A stretch of 64,000 nt of DNA from Candida dubliniensis CD36 (Eukaryota > Ascomycota > Pichiomycetes > Serinales > Debaryomycetaceae), in assembly GCF_000026945.1 (NCBI RefSeq), contig NC_012863.1, positions 1,083,501-1,147,500 of the forward strand. Reading direction: 5' to 3'. Numbering within the stretch: the first letter of the stretch is position 1; each line of letters begins with the position of its first letter. A program made the position numbers and the translations under genes. Below the pieces are notes generated by a model. It saw only the letters and a program-made list of their open reading frames with translations, was not told the origin of the DNA and did no database searches. This document shows positions 30,777-40,009 of this stretch, one piece after another.

Positions 30777-30998
30777 ATGATTGAAATACAAGCTAATGAT
30801 AGATTGGGTAAAAAAATTAGATTAAAATGTCTTGAAACAGACACTATTGGTGATGTTAAAAAGATACTTGGATTACAGATTGGTGCTCCCCTGGATAAGA
30901 TTATCTTGAAAAAAGGATATCAAGTTTATAAAGATCATATTACTTTGGAAGATTATGAAATACACGATGGGTTCAATTTTGAGTTATACTACGGTTAA
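30777..30998 (+). CDS. HUB1: Hub1/UBL5, ubiquitin-like splicing modifier
   Basis: 73 residues, the exact family length. Hub1 binds Snu66/Prp38 noncovalently and helps use of non-canonical 5' splice sites. Family features: [18 protein letters not shown] start, [16 protein letters not shown], the conserved [20 protein letters not shown] stretch, and the C-terminus ELYYG with two Tyr and a single Gly instead of the di-Gly of conjugated modifiers. Seen in one exon. It converges on PPG1 with only 93 bases between stops. Confidence 0.97.
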   Translation: MIEIQANDRLGKKIRLKCLETDTIGDVKKILGLQIGAPLDKIILKKGYQVYKDHITLEDYEIHDGFNFELYYG

Positions 30999-31091
30999 TT
31001 CAACTTAATTAACTTAATTAATATTACAACATTCTATACACATAATATATATAATCAAAGTAAAACCAAACACAAAAGGGAAACTTATAAA

Positions 31092-32339
31092 TTACAAGAA
31101 ATATTCAACTTGTTGACGTTTAGGACGATCTTGGAAAAAAGAAGCAAAAAAATCACTCTTATTATTATTATTGCTACTATTGCTATTACTATCATCATCA
31201 GACGTTGACAATTCGTCTTCAAAATTAATACCATTAACACTTTTGCCTTGTAAAGTATCTTCATCATTTTCTTTAGATGCTTCAAAAACATTGAAAAATT
31301 GTCCCGGTAGCACCCCTTGTTGCTTGTGTAGCCAGGAACTATTATTAAATCGATTTCTGTAGTCGTTATAACCATTATCGTAGTCAATCAGCCCTATGAA
31401 TTCACCATTAATACTATTGACAGCCTTGTCTTGTTCACCATCAGGAACATCTGTAGGATCTTTACTATCATAGTTTGAATGCAAGATTTCCAAAACACTT
31501 GCTTTATTACCACACCGATAACAGTAATTTGGCGCACTCCAAACTGTTAGACATTTCCCCTTCCAATAACTTGTATAACCTTCATTACACAATTGATGAG
31601 CTCTAATCATTTGTACCAAACTATTATCGTGACAAAATTTATCAATAACATCATTACCAAATAAATAACCTGCACCTCGAGGACTCAATTTAAAATCCAG
31701 TATGGCAACATCGGGATCACTCCATACTAAATCTGCCATAATCCCATCGTGAGGGATTTCTCTAAATCTATCCACCGCTCGTATTTGATCCAATTGTTGA
31801 CAACTTGGAGACAACCCACCATGACATGCAAATATCTTGCCATCTATAGTGGCCCCCAATGGCAAATAATCAAACAAATCAGTAATAAACGTCCATACAT
31901 CAGCTGACCCTTGATATTTATTTAACACTTCTGTATAAAATCCATAATTAGTAGTAATTGTTCTTGATTCATGATTACCTCGTATCAAAAACACTCGTTC
32001 TGGATATCTCAATTTTAACACTAATAATAGCGATATAGTTTCCACTGAATAATAACCACGATCAACGTAATCACCCAAAAATAAATAATTAGTTTGAGGT
32101 GGAGACCCACCAATTTGAAATATTTCTAATAAATCGTGATATTGTCCATGAATATCACCAACTACCGATATTGGGGATTGTAGAGATATTATATTGGGAA
32201 CTTGTAACAATTGGGTTTTCAATGTATGACATAACTGTTGAATAGTTTCTGGAGGAAGAATCTTTGGCGGTTTATGATCTAATAATTGTTCTAGACAATA
32301 ATCCAAATCGGATATTGGTATTTTGAACGGCACTGTCAT
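31092..32339 (-). CDS. PPG1: Ppg1, PP2A-like Ser/Thr phosphatase
   Basis: 415 residues (yeast Ppg1 368). Ppg1 acts with the Far complex, for example in Atg32 dephosphorylation and glycogen storage in S. cerevisiae. PPP-family motifs: GDIHG 61-65, GDYVDRG 89-95, GNHE 121-124, HGGLSP near 174, and RAHQLCNEGY with SAPNYCYRCGNKAS. The tail is longer and Asn/Asp/Ser-rich, but it ends VEYFL, keeping the YFL end that is carboxymethylated in PP2A. The best match is Ppg1 rather than Pph21/22 or Sit4, because of RTITTNYGFYTE, FREIPHDGIMADLVWSDP and the long tail. The ATG at 32339 fits. Confidence 0.93.
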   Translation of the reverse strand: MTVPFKIPISDLDYCLEQLLDHKPPKILPPETIQQLCHTLKTQLLQVPNIISLQSPISVVGDIHGQYHDLLEIFQIGGSPPQTNYLFLGDYVDRGYYSVETISLLLVLKLRYPERVFLIRGNHESRTITTNYGFYTEVLNKYQGSADVWTFITDLFDYLPLGATIDGKIFACHGGLSPSCQQLDQIRAVDRFREIPHDGIMADLVWSDPDVAILDFKLSPRGAGYLFGNDVIDKFCHDNSLVQMIRAHQLCNEGYTSYWKGKCLTVWSAPNYCYRCGNKASVLEILHSNYDSKDPTDVPDGEQDKAVNSINGEFIGLIDYDNGYNDYRNRFNNSSWLHKQQGVLPGQFFNVFEASKENDEDTLQGKSVNGINFEDELSTSDDDSNSNSSNNNNKSDFFASFFQDRPKRQQVEYFL

Positions 32340-33624
32340 TTAATACCATATATTTACAATGAATGACAGCAAAAAAAAGAATTAGTATGTCTGATAATGT
32401 TTTGTTGGATGTGAACACACGTGTTTTAATGAAAATGGATTGAGATGAGGATGTTGGGGTTGGTGATGGTGCTAATGATGATTCTGATGGGGAAGTATTA
32501 TGGGGGTAGGAAATACACAATTTTTTTTGGGGGGGATTTACAGCCTTATCGTCGTCAAAGTCGAGTAAAATAGTCCTTCCCAGGTACCTATAAATATTGA
32601 TGAATGGGGGAAAATTAAATAATATGACAGTACAAAAAAATACAAACAAAAAGAACTAAAAAAAAAAAAAAGAAGATTATAAGAGTGCTGTAATGATATG
32701 TTTGTTTGGGATATCTATTGGTAGATTGGGTTAGTAAAGTTTAGTGATAAGTTTATTATTTTGTTTTTTGTTTTTGCCTTAAAATTTTTTTTTTTTTTTT
32801 TCGTGTCAATGGTGCCAGAAAAACAAACGAACATTTTTTTTTCTTGGTTGGTTGGATGGTTGGACGGGTGGTGGCTTGCTAGGCTGGTCCAGGGCACATC
32901 ACTCATTTAAGCCCAATCCCCGACCGATACCAATTATAGCCCGTCCCATCCAAAGCCAAAGCCAAAGCCAAAGCTAAATTGAATTGACTTAAAGTCGTTT
33001 CTTTCACATTAAAAGAAAAAAGGGAAACCACCGGTGCTGCCACCATGCTACCATGTTACTTTCCTACTAAACATACCAAAAAATATACCCTAGATTCTAT
33101 ATAGGGATACTTCTCATTTTGGTATAATCCAATAAAACCCATTCAATACCTTTAACTATAGATCCCAACCCATCCTATTCGCTTCTTTCCTTTCCAATAA
33201 ACTTCTTATAATTCCTTCCAATAATCGTTTGGGGAATCTATAGAAGAGTGGCAGTTTTTGTCTTTTTGCACGACCGCATAAAGTTGTAATTCCCTTTTGT
33301 ATTTTTCTCACCTATTTAAGCATCATCATTGGCCTCAACCTAACCAGATACTTTGTTCTTGTTGTTGCCATAAAAAATTAGAGTATCTATTGAAATATTC
33401 AATTCAATTCTAAACATCAACATATTAAAAGGTGTTAGTTGTACATTAGCAAATATTTCAACTTTTATGTTCTTTTCTTCCTCCTCCATCCTTCCCCTTT
33501 TTTTTTTTTTACTTATTACATCTGCATCAAAAAACAATCCTAGTGTTGTCAAAAAATACTTCATTGCAAATAAATAATTCTAGTAGTTTTTTAAAGTCAA
33601 TATTAACATAGCATAAACAAAATT
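32340..33624. other. divergent promoter region PPG1 / CDL1-like gene, 1.3 kb
   Basis: No gene. Holds a CACGTG (near 32418-32423), A/T homopolymers near 32659-32671, 32786-32801 and 33500-33511, and four CCAAAG units at 32950-32973. Short Lys- and Phe-rich open frames are homopolymer products. Confidence 0.5.
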
Positions 33625-35625
33625 ATGTCTTTCGATAAAACAGAATCATTATTAACTGTATGTGATGATTTAACTCAAGTCAAGGGGAATGTTTCCCAGT
33701 TTCAAGCAATGGTTAACAATATCATTAGTAAAGCACCAACAAGAGAAGAATATGAAAAGCTATTGAAAATTATTCGTCTTGGTGAAGCTCCAGGTGAGAC
33801 TGTGCAAACAATTGAAAGACTAGAGCAATTGATGACTGCTCTGCAAACAAAAGTTGCTGTTCGATTAAAAGAATTATATTTGGGAGGGTATTTGCCATTA
33901 TTAACATCACTTTCAAAAATCAATTTCAAATCAAATGTTGAAGATCAATTTGTTTCTTATTTTTTGGATTATAATCCAGTATTACCCAGTAATGTTGTTC
34001 AAGATTTAAGAGTTCTTCAAGGTAAAAAACCTGATACCCTTACTGCTCCTATTGATATTATTTCCTATCCACCAACTTTGCCTGCAATTAGTAGTACAAT
34101 ACTTTTGATTAGAATCATGACTGATAGATCGTATCGTCAACCTCTGGATTTCATTGAACTGTCATCTAGTGACTATAATAAAAGTCATAATGGAAGATTG
34201 GTTTTGAGAGGACGAGCAATCATGCAACTTTGTCTTGTTGAAGTATTGGAAGAAAGTTACCCTCGTCTACTTGATGAAGATATACAATTTATTAGTCATA
34301 AATTAATGACACCAATTATTTTAACCAAGTTTGCATTTGGTTATAATTTAGTTGATCATTTGAAATATAACTTTTCCGTTGATGCTGATTATGAAGAAAA
34401 GTTGCAAATCATTGGCAATATTTTTTTGGCATATATGGGTGGACTTAAAACCGAGGGTTATGATTTGAATGATTTGAAATTGTTTGTTAAAAGATTATAT
34501 GAACCAGTTATTGCTGATTATATGAATAAAAATGATGTTTTATCAAAAGTTGCTCTTGTTGAATTGGATCTTTTATTCAAACTGGTGACTAATATGTTGT
34601 ATCTTCCTCGAGAGAATATTCGATACGAGATAATTCAAGTTGAATCTGATCCTCATGTGGCCAGAATATTGGTGGATAATGAAGAATTGGGTTCTGGGGT
34701 ATCATCAGTAAGTTTTGAAGAAGCCAAATGTCGAGCTGCCCAAGATATTTTGAATGATCAGGGTCGGATAATGAAAATATGGGAGATTTTGAAAAATAAT
34801 CATATGAAGAATAATACCACTAAGTCGGTCATTAAAACAGAGAATCCGGAAACCGTCATGCAAATCCCAATACAACAAGCTCCTCCAACTATGAGTTCTC
34901 ATGTAGGTACACCTGTTGTTGAGCATGCTACAGAGTCACCTTCAATACAAAACCTAACAACAACACCCATATCCCCATCGTCAGCAAATGCAAATACAAG
35001 ACAAACGCCACCCCAATTTGCAATGCAGCCGCCACCATCACAACAATCATTTGCATTTGCACAACAACATTATCCCGGAGTTGCCTATCAAACACCATTT
35101 CTACAACCACAACAATACGGAGGTGGTGCACCCATCGGCTATTTTCATCCAATGCAGCAACAGCATCTACACTCACAAGCAGCAGCAGCAGCGGCAGTAA
35201 CAGCATCACCACAGCTATTGCAACAACATGCACAGGCACAAACCCAAACTCAAGCCCAAGCCCAAGCCCCAGCACGATCTCAAGTACAACCACCTTCCAG
35301 CGGACCTTTATATGATCAAAATGCTACAAGTAAGAATGGTGAGCAGATTTATGTTGATCAATACGGTATACCACATTTAGGTACTGGATGTAAGAAAGTT
35401 GATACTAATGCTAAAAATGATTTATATTCGAAATTGGGTAAAGCAAAAATTTCCACCCCTCAATATGAGGATAAAATATCCCCTGAAAAAGTTTATCATG
35501 TTCTTGTTCTGGTTAAAGGTATTTATTTGGGTGGTGGATTTGATTTGAATAAGAAATTAGCTGCTCAAAAAGCAGCAATGTGTGCATTGGTTAATACCCC
35601 AAAATTAGCTGAAATAGGATTGTAG
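33625..35625 (+). CDS. CDL1: RNase III/dsRBD (Dicer-like) protein with catalytic residues lost
   Basis: 666 residues. Reads as a Rnt1/Dcr1 relative: helical N-terminal domain 1-100; YPPTLPAI (148-155), equivalent to the WPPKLPEI before the RNase III domain of yeast Rnt1; signature segment HNGRLVLRGRA (188-198) where active enzymes have HNERLEFLGDS; and IGNIFLAYMGGL (263-274) where they have DVFEAYIGGL. By eye all four metal-binding acids are replaced: E by Val193, D by Arg197, D by Asn265, E by Leu268. A first dsRBD follows (about 315-378, VARILVDNEELGSGVSS, AKCRAAQDIL), then a Gln/Pro-rich linker with an Ala run (510-520) and a second dsRBD at about 590-655 (LYSKLGKAKIS, YLGGGFDLNKKLAAQKAAM). 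At least five CTG codons should read Ser. The name follows the Candida Dicer-like gene I recall; symbol moderately sure. Confidence 0.8.
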   Translation: MSFDKTESLLTVCDDLTQVKGNVSQFQAMVNNIISKAPTREEYEKLLKIIRLGEAPGETVQTIERLEQLMTALQTKVAVRLKELYLGGYLPLLTSLSKINFKSNVEDQFVSYFLDYNPVLPSNVVQDLRVLQGKKPDTLTAPIDIISYPPTLPAISSTILLIRIMTDRSYRQPLDFIELSSSDYNKSHNGRLVLRGRAIMQLCLVEVLEESYPRLLDEDIQFISHKLMTPIILTKFAFGYNLVDHLKYNFSVDADYEEKLQIIGNIFLAYMGGLKTEGYDLNDLKLFVKRLYEPVIADYMNKNDVLSKVALVELDLLFKLVTNMLYLPRENIRYEIIQVESDPHVARILVDNEELGSGVSSVSFEEAKCRAAQDILNDQGRIMKIWEILKNNHMKNNTTKSVIKTENPETVMQIPIQQAPPTMSSHVGTPVVEHATESPSIQNLTTTPISPSSANANTRQTPPQFAMQPPPSQQSFAFAQQHYPGVAYQTPFLQPQQYGGGAPIGYFHPMQQQHLHSQAAAAAAVTASPQLLQQHAQAQTQTQAQAQAPARSQVQPPSSGPLYDQNATSKNGEQIYVDQYGIPHLGTGCKKVDTNAKNDLYSKLGKAKISTPQYEDKISPEKVYHVLVLVKGIYLGGGFDLNKKLAAQKAAMCALVNTPKLAEIGL

Positions 35626-35707
35626 AAATGAATGAATGAATGAATTAATTAATTAATTGTGCAGAGGTTATTTTTATTCTATGTATGTATATTCTTTTCG
35701 TATTAAT

Positions 35708-37078
35708 CTAATTAACCTCTTTAATACTTTGAGTTAAAATTTCAAGACCATCTTTTATGGTTTGATCAGGAATATTTAAAGCTGGTACCAATCTAATAGT
35801 ATTCATCCCAGCAGTTATAATCAATAAACCATGTTGTCTACATTTAGCAACAATTTCACCGATATCAACATTTTGTTTAAATTGCAACCCTAATAATAAT
35901 CCTTTACCTTTAACTTTTTCAATCAAATTAGGATACTCATTTGATATTTTATTTAATCCTTCAAGGAAAATTTTTGATTTATTTCCAACTTGTGTTAAAA
36001 ACTCTTTATCAGCAATATGATCAACAATAAAAGACCCTACAGATGAAGCCAAGGGGTTACCACCATAAGTTGTTCCATGATCACCCACATTTAAACTACT
36101 TTCGACTTTTTCTGTGATCATAGTGGCACCAATTGGGAATCCATTACCTAATGCCTTGGCAATGGTAACTATATCTGGATGAGCTTGTGGAGATAACCAA
36201 GAATGGGCCCATAATTTACCAGTACGACCCAATCCACATTGGATTTCATCATAAATCAACAATACATTATTTTCATCACATAATTTACGTAATTCAATTA
36301 AAAATGATTCATCAATAAGATTAACTCCACCTTCACCTTGTAAAGGTTCAATTATAACTGCACAAGTTTTATCTTTATTTATAACTTGTTTAACACTTTC
36401 AATATCATTTGGTTTAGCAATTTTAACCCCTGGGATCAAAGGAGAAAATGGTTCTTGATATTTTGGATTTGGTGTAACTGATAATGCCCCCATTGAGCGA
36501 CCATGGAAAGAATTTTCAAAAGTTATAAATTCATATTTTTCCTTATTTATTGTTTTGCCATATTTACGAGCAAATTTTAATGCTGCTTCATTAGCTTCAG
36601 TACCAGAATTACATAAAAATACTCGACTAGCATCTTTCATTCCTTCAAATTCTTTAGTTTTATTAATTAATTTATTGGATAATTCTCCAGCAGGTAAATT
36701 ATAATATAAATTTGAACAATGAATCAATTTTTCACTTTGTTGTTTAATTAATTCAGTTATAGGTTCATAAGAATGTCCTAAACAAGTAACAGCAATACCA
36801 GAAGTGAAATCAATATATTTACGATCTTCTAAATCATATATATATGATCCTTTACCATGAGTCAATACTAGATTTGGACGGGCATAAGTGGTGACTGAAT
36901 AAGGTTTGGAAATTGAATTAATAAATTTCCCTGTATGTGATTCATCATTAGCATCAGGAATTGAAGTCGTCGTCGAATACTTTTTCGTGAGCAATGATAA
37001 AGTTGCTGGATTCAACAAAAGTGATTTCTTTATGACGGTTGATGTTTTTAACAAGGATTTAGTATATGTTCTCAACAT
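35708..37078 (-). CDS. ARG8: acetylornithine aminotransferase, mitochondrial
   Basis: 456 residues. Converts N-acetylglutamate semialdehyde to N-acetylornithine with glutamate and pyridoxal phosphate, in the mitochondrial arginine branch. The N-terminus is a presequence (MLRTYTKSLLKTSTVIKKSL). Class-III aminotransferase features: GKGSYIYDLEDRKYIDFTSG, CNSGTEANEAALKFARKYG, FHGRSMGALSVT, IEPLQGEGGVN, YDEIQCGLGRTG, the PLP-Lys segment VTIAKALGNGFPIGA, and GTTYGGNPLA. The start is the ATG at 37078; the reading frame is open two codons upstream only from TTG. A Gcn4 site lies 131 bases upstream. It converges on the CDL1-like gene with 82 bases between stops. Confidence 0.97.
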   Translation of the reverse strand: MLRTYTKSLLKTSTVIKKSLLLNPATLSLLTKKYSTTTSIPDANDESHTGKFINSISKPYSVTTYARPNLVLTHGKGSYIYDLEDRKYIDFTSGIAVTCLGHSYEPITELIKQQSEKLIHCSNLYYNLPAGELSNKLINKTKEFEGMKDASRVFLCNSGTEANEAALKFARKYGKTINKEKYEFITFENSFHGRSMGALSVTPNPKYQEPFSPLIPGVKIAKPNDIESVKQVINKDKTCAVIIEPLQGEGGVNLIDESFLIELRKLCDENNVLLIYDEIQCGLGRTGKLWAHSWLSPQAHPDIVTIAKALGNGFPIGATMITEKVESSLNVGDHGTTYGGNPLASSVGSFIVDHIADKEFLTQVGNKSKIFLEGLNKISNEYPNLIEKVKGKGLLLGLQFKQNVDIGEIVAKCRQHGLLIITAGMNTIRLVPALNIPDQTIKDGLEILTQSIKEVN

Positions 37079-37208
37079 TGTCAATAAGTTTGTCTAAGTC
37101 AATAAAAAGATCGAAAAGAGGAAGTAATTATTACGTTGAAAAAAAATTTTTTTTTTCTTCTTCTTCTCATTGTGTTGACCAAAGATTATTTATCGATCGC
37201 GGTAAAAT

Positions 37209-37215
37209 TGACTCA
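37209..37215. promoter_or_regulatory. Gcn4 site TGACTCA upstream of ARG8
   Basis: An exact TGACTCA lies 131 bases upstream of the ARG8 ATG and about 150 bases past the 3' end of ZRG17. Gcn4 activates arginine biosynthesis genes under amino-acid starvation, so it most likely serves ARG8. Confidence 0.75.
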
Positions 37216-37372
37216 TTAATTATTATTACTTGATACAGCAGTTGCGGCTGTCCTTCACATGTTACCACTACAACCACCACCACCATAAACTTAATTCAAC
37301 TTATTTCATTAAAAAAAAAAAAAAAAAAAGAGTATTTTATTAACTATAGCTACTATTCTAACTAGTACATTT

Positions 37373-39463
37373 TCAGAATCGATCTATATCAATAGTAATT
37401 TCTGGTTTCACTAATTTACTGGAATTATCCAATTTTTCAAGTTCATTATAAATTATTCGATTAATTTCAAATCTCATTCTTACTTCTTCATCAGAATTAG
37501 CTCCTTTCATATTGATTTTCATACCAATAACAAAAAGTCGATAATTGAATTTAGTAATGAAAAATTTCTCTATTCGATAAGTTTGTTTGAAAAAATCTTT
37601 CGACAATATTTGATCAACAATCCTAGATTTGAGCACATGATAATCATAATCTGAATAAGGAAATGAACATAATAATATCCCGCCAAGAGTTTTCACTAGT
37701 TTCCATCCATTATAACATAACAACAATGCTACTGTAATAGTAGCAGCTTCATTAATATCAATTGCCAAGTCAGAGGTTAAACTCTGAGGTATCAAGGGCC
37801 CAACTAATAAAAATAACGTATAACTTAATGTGATCAAATGTGTTGGATTCTTTTTCCAAGCACTAACAATTTTCTTTAATTTTTCACCAGCAGTATTATT
37901 AATATCAACATCAATTAACAAACTCCCATTATTGATGTTACCCTTAGTGGAGAAATTGCCTTTCAAACCCGAATCATCTTGTCCGTTTATCATTTCCGTG
38001 ATTCTATCATATGTCAAGATATAGTTTGACGAAATCAATGACACAACCATGGTGATAATCAAAACCAGTATATAAATAAGCCAATTTGAATCAGTATTAT
38101 TTTTACCAGGTTCAGCATGGACATTATGTGACAGATGTTCATGATCAACATGATTATCGGGAGAAACCCATAATATTATAAACTCTTCAATGAAATGACT
38201 AAACAAATCAAACCCAACCATTACTAATGAGGTACTCAATGCAAATCCAACCAATACTTCTATTCTTCCTAGTCCAAAAGGGTAAGCAAGAGAAGATTTG
38301 TTCCAAACATCAAAATTGGACATGGTGTCAACAAACACTATAAGTAATGAACCCAATGAATCATAAAATACTAAATGAGCCAATGTAGATAAAGATGATA
38401 ATTTATATTTGAACCCAATAGTGAAAATAATCAATGATAAGCTAACATGGAAACCTGACCACATGAATCTTAATTTCTGATTAGGGGTAATTGAATTTAA
38501 TGTTTCATTGAAATTCGGTATTGGATACAGATCAGGAATAGCTGAAAGTTGTGTCATTCCAATATCTACCGGTGGAGGTTCTTGGAAAAGGTTCATAGAA
38601 ATCGAGGAATGTTTATATTTGTGACCTTTACGATGAGCTGGTTTAAGTGGCAAACTTAGATTTGAACCATTACTGACATTAAGATTAGTTTGATACATCA
38701 AGTCTTGTGATTGAAAATTAAATGGATTACTGTTGTTGTTGTTGTTGTTGTTGTTGTTAGCCTTTGTTGGTGATGATCCTCTTCTAACTGGTGAAGTTGA
38801 TCGGTAATGTTTGTTTATTCTCAGTGGTGACGATTGTCTTGTTGGAGATGATGATCTATAAGGACCAGTTGGTGCAGCCAATGGTGGTGGTGTATAGTTA
38901 TTTGAAAACGTGGAAGAAATTGGAGTTTTTATACCAAATGTTAAAGAATTTCTTGATCTTGGGGTATTATTGAAAACTGGTTGAATTGGTTGACCATCTT
39001 CTGAAATTGCATTACTAGAATCCATTAAAAATGCCGACAAGGGACGAGAACGTGAAGTAGCACTATTTGAATTGGCTCGACCCATTCTTGGTGAATTGGT
39101 TAATGATGAATTTGAGTATCGTCTAGGTGAACCATTGTTACTGTTACTAAAATTGCTATTATTATTATTATTATAATAATCGTTAAATGGCTCTGTCATT
39201 GTGTCGTTGTTTAAAGAATCTGTCGAAAAATTTGCACTTGACAACAATCCAAAATTACTAGTCGATGAAGTATCATTGGGGATAAATGATTCCTCAATAT
39301 GAATAGACGGTGACATTGGGTTAATTTGAGAATCTTGTGGTGTTTGTATTTGTGGAATTTCAAAATTATTCGTCATTGGGGTATCACTTGTATCTGAAAC
39401 CGCACTTTCTGTTTCAAAAGGGTCATTCAATGCCGGTGAGGGCAGAAGATCTTTATCTGTCAT
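37373..39463 (-). CDS. ZRG17: Zrg17-type cation-diffusion-facilitator subunit (ER zinc uptake)
   Basis: 696 residues. Zrg17 pairs with Msc2 to move zinc into the ER. The N-terminal 330 residues are Ser/Asn/Pro-rich, with repeated SSPT and Asn runs, probably disordered. The membrane part begins near 330 (PNQKLRFMWSGFHVSLSLII) and includes LAHLVFYDSLGSLLIVFVD, YPFGLGRIEVLVGFALSTS (the CDF signature), a His/Asn loop (DHEHLSHNVHAEPG), ILVLIITMVVSLI, and a membrane pair with SDLAIDINEAATITVALLL. In zinc-site TM2 the spacing is H-x4-D rather than HxxxD, and I see no HxxxD in TM5. That agrees with a Zrg17-like partner rather than Msc2. The start is the first ATG (MTDKDLLPSPALN); upstream codons begin only at TTG. 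The C-terminal cytosolic domain is present. Confidence 0.82.
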   Translation of the reverse strand: MTDKDLLPSPALNDPFETESAVSDTSDTPMTNNFEIPQIQTPQDSQINPMSPSIHIEESFIPNDTSSTSNFGLLSSANFSTDSLNNDTMTEPFNDYYNNNNNSNFSNSNNGSPRRYSNSSLTNSPRMGRANSNSATSRSRPLSAFLMDSSNAISEDGQPIQPVFNNTPRSRNSLTFGIKTPISSTFSNNYTPPPLAAPTGPYRSSSPTRQSSPLRINKHYRSTSPVRRGSSPTKANNNNNNNNNSNPFNFQSQDLMYQTNLNVSNGSNLSLPLKPAHRKGHKYKHSSISMNLFQEPPPVDIGMTQLSAIPDLYPIPNFNETLNSITPNQKLRFMWSGFHVSLSLIIFTIGFKYKLSSLSTLAHLVFYDSLGSLLIVFVDTMSNFDVWNKSSLAYPFGLGRIEVLVGFALSTSLVMVGFDLFSHFIEEFIILWVSPDNHVDHEHLSHNVHAEPGKNNTDSNWLIYILVLIITMVVSLISSNYILTYDRITEMINGQDDSGLKGNFSTKGNINNGSLLIDVDINNTAGEKLKKIVSAWKKNPTHLITLSYTLFLLVGPLIPQSLTSDLAIDINEAATITVALLLCYNGWKLVKTLGGILLCSFPYSDYDYHVLKSRIVDQILSKDFFKQTYRIEKFFITKFNYRLFVIGMKINMKGANSDEEVRMRFEINRIIYNELEKLDNSSKLVKPEITIDIDRF

Positions 39464-40009
39464 TGTTGTCCAATATTGATTATAACTAGGGTTTTGGTAT
39501 ATTAATAAGAACAATTGAGATAAATTTGTTTGGTAGTATGTTATGTGTTTCAGAAAGGCTGTCCCTTTTTTTTTTTTTTTTTTTTTTCAAACTGTTCGCC
39601 TGTGTTGTCCCCCCCCCCCCCTTTTCATTTGCATGTCGCTTCAAGTCGATTAAAAATATGTCGTCCCCAAAAAGAGAAAAAATAAAACAAACAATAAATG
39701 TCGTCACACGTCATCAATTAATTAAAATCTGTCAAATTATTCAACTCAGGGAAGGCATAAACACAAAGCAGTAGGTTTTTGAAATGTCTAGTTTGAGACA
39801 TTTACGGAACTGGGATTCTAATCAGATTGTAGAGATTGTCAAATATTAATACTTCTTGGCAAAGTAGAAAAAAAAATACAAACTGCCAAGAATGTCATTT
39901 GGACCCTGTAAAACTCCTTACCATCAATTTCGTACGAATCCCAATAAAATTAATAAACACGATGATGTATATTATTGCACAAATTATAAGTATATCTTCT
40001 ATAATAATA
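39464..40009. other. ZRG17 upstream region / SRB8 3' side
   Basis: No gene. Contains a T20 tract (39567-39587), a C12 run near 39609-39620 and AT-rich sequence. No clear zinc-response element (ACCTTNAAGGT) was seen. Confidence 0.45.

Noticed and set aside
32272..32649. 125-codon open frame overlapping the PPG1 start
   Set aside because: Different frame, no conserved content; PPG1 has a clean ATG at 32339.
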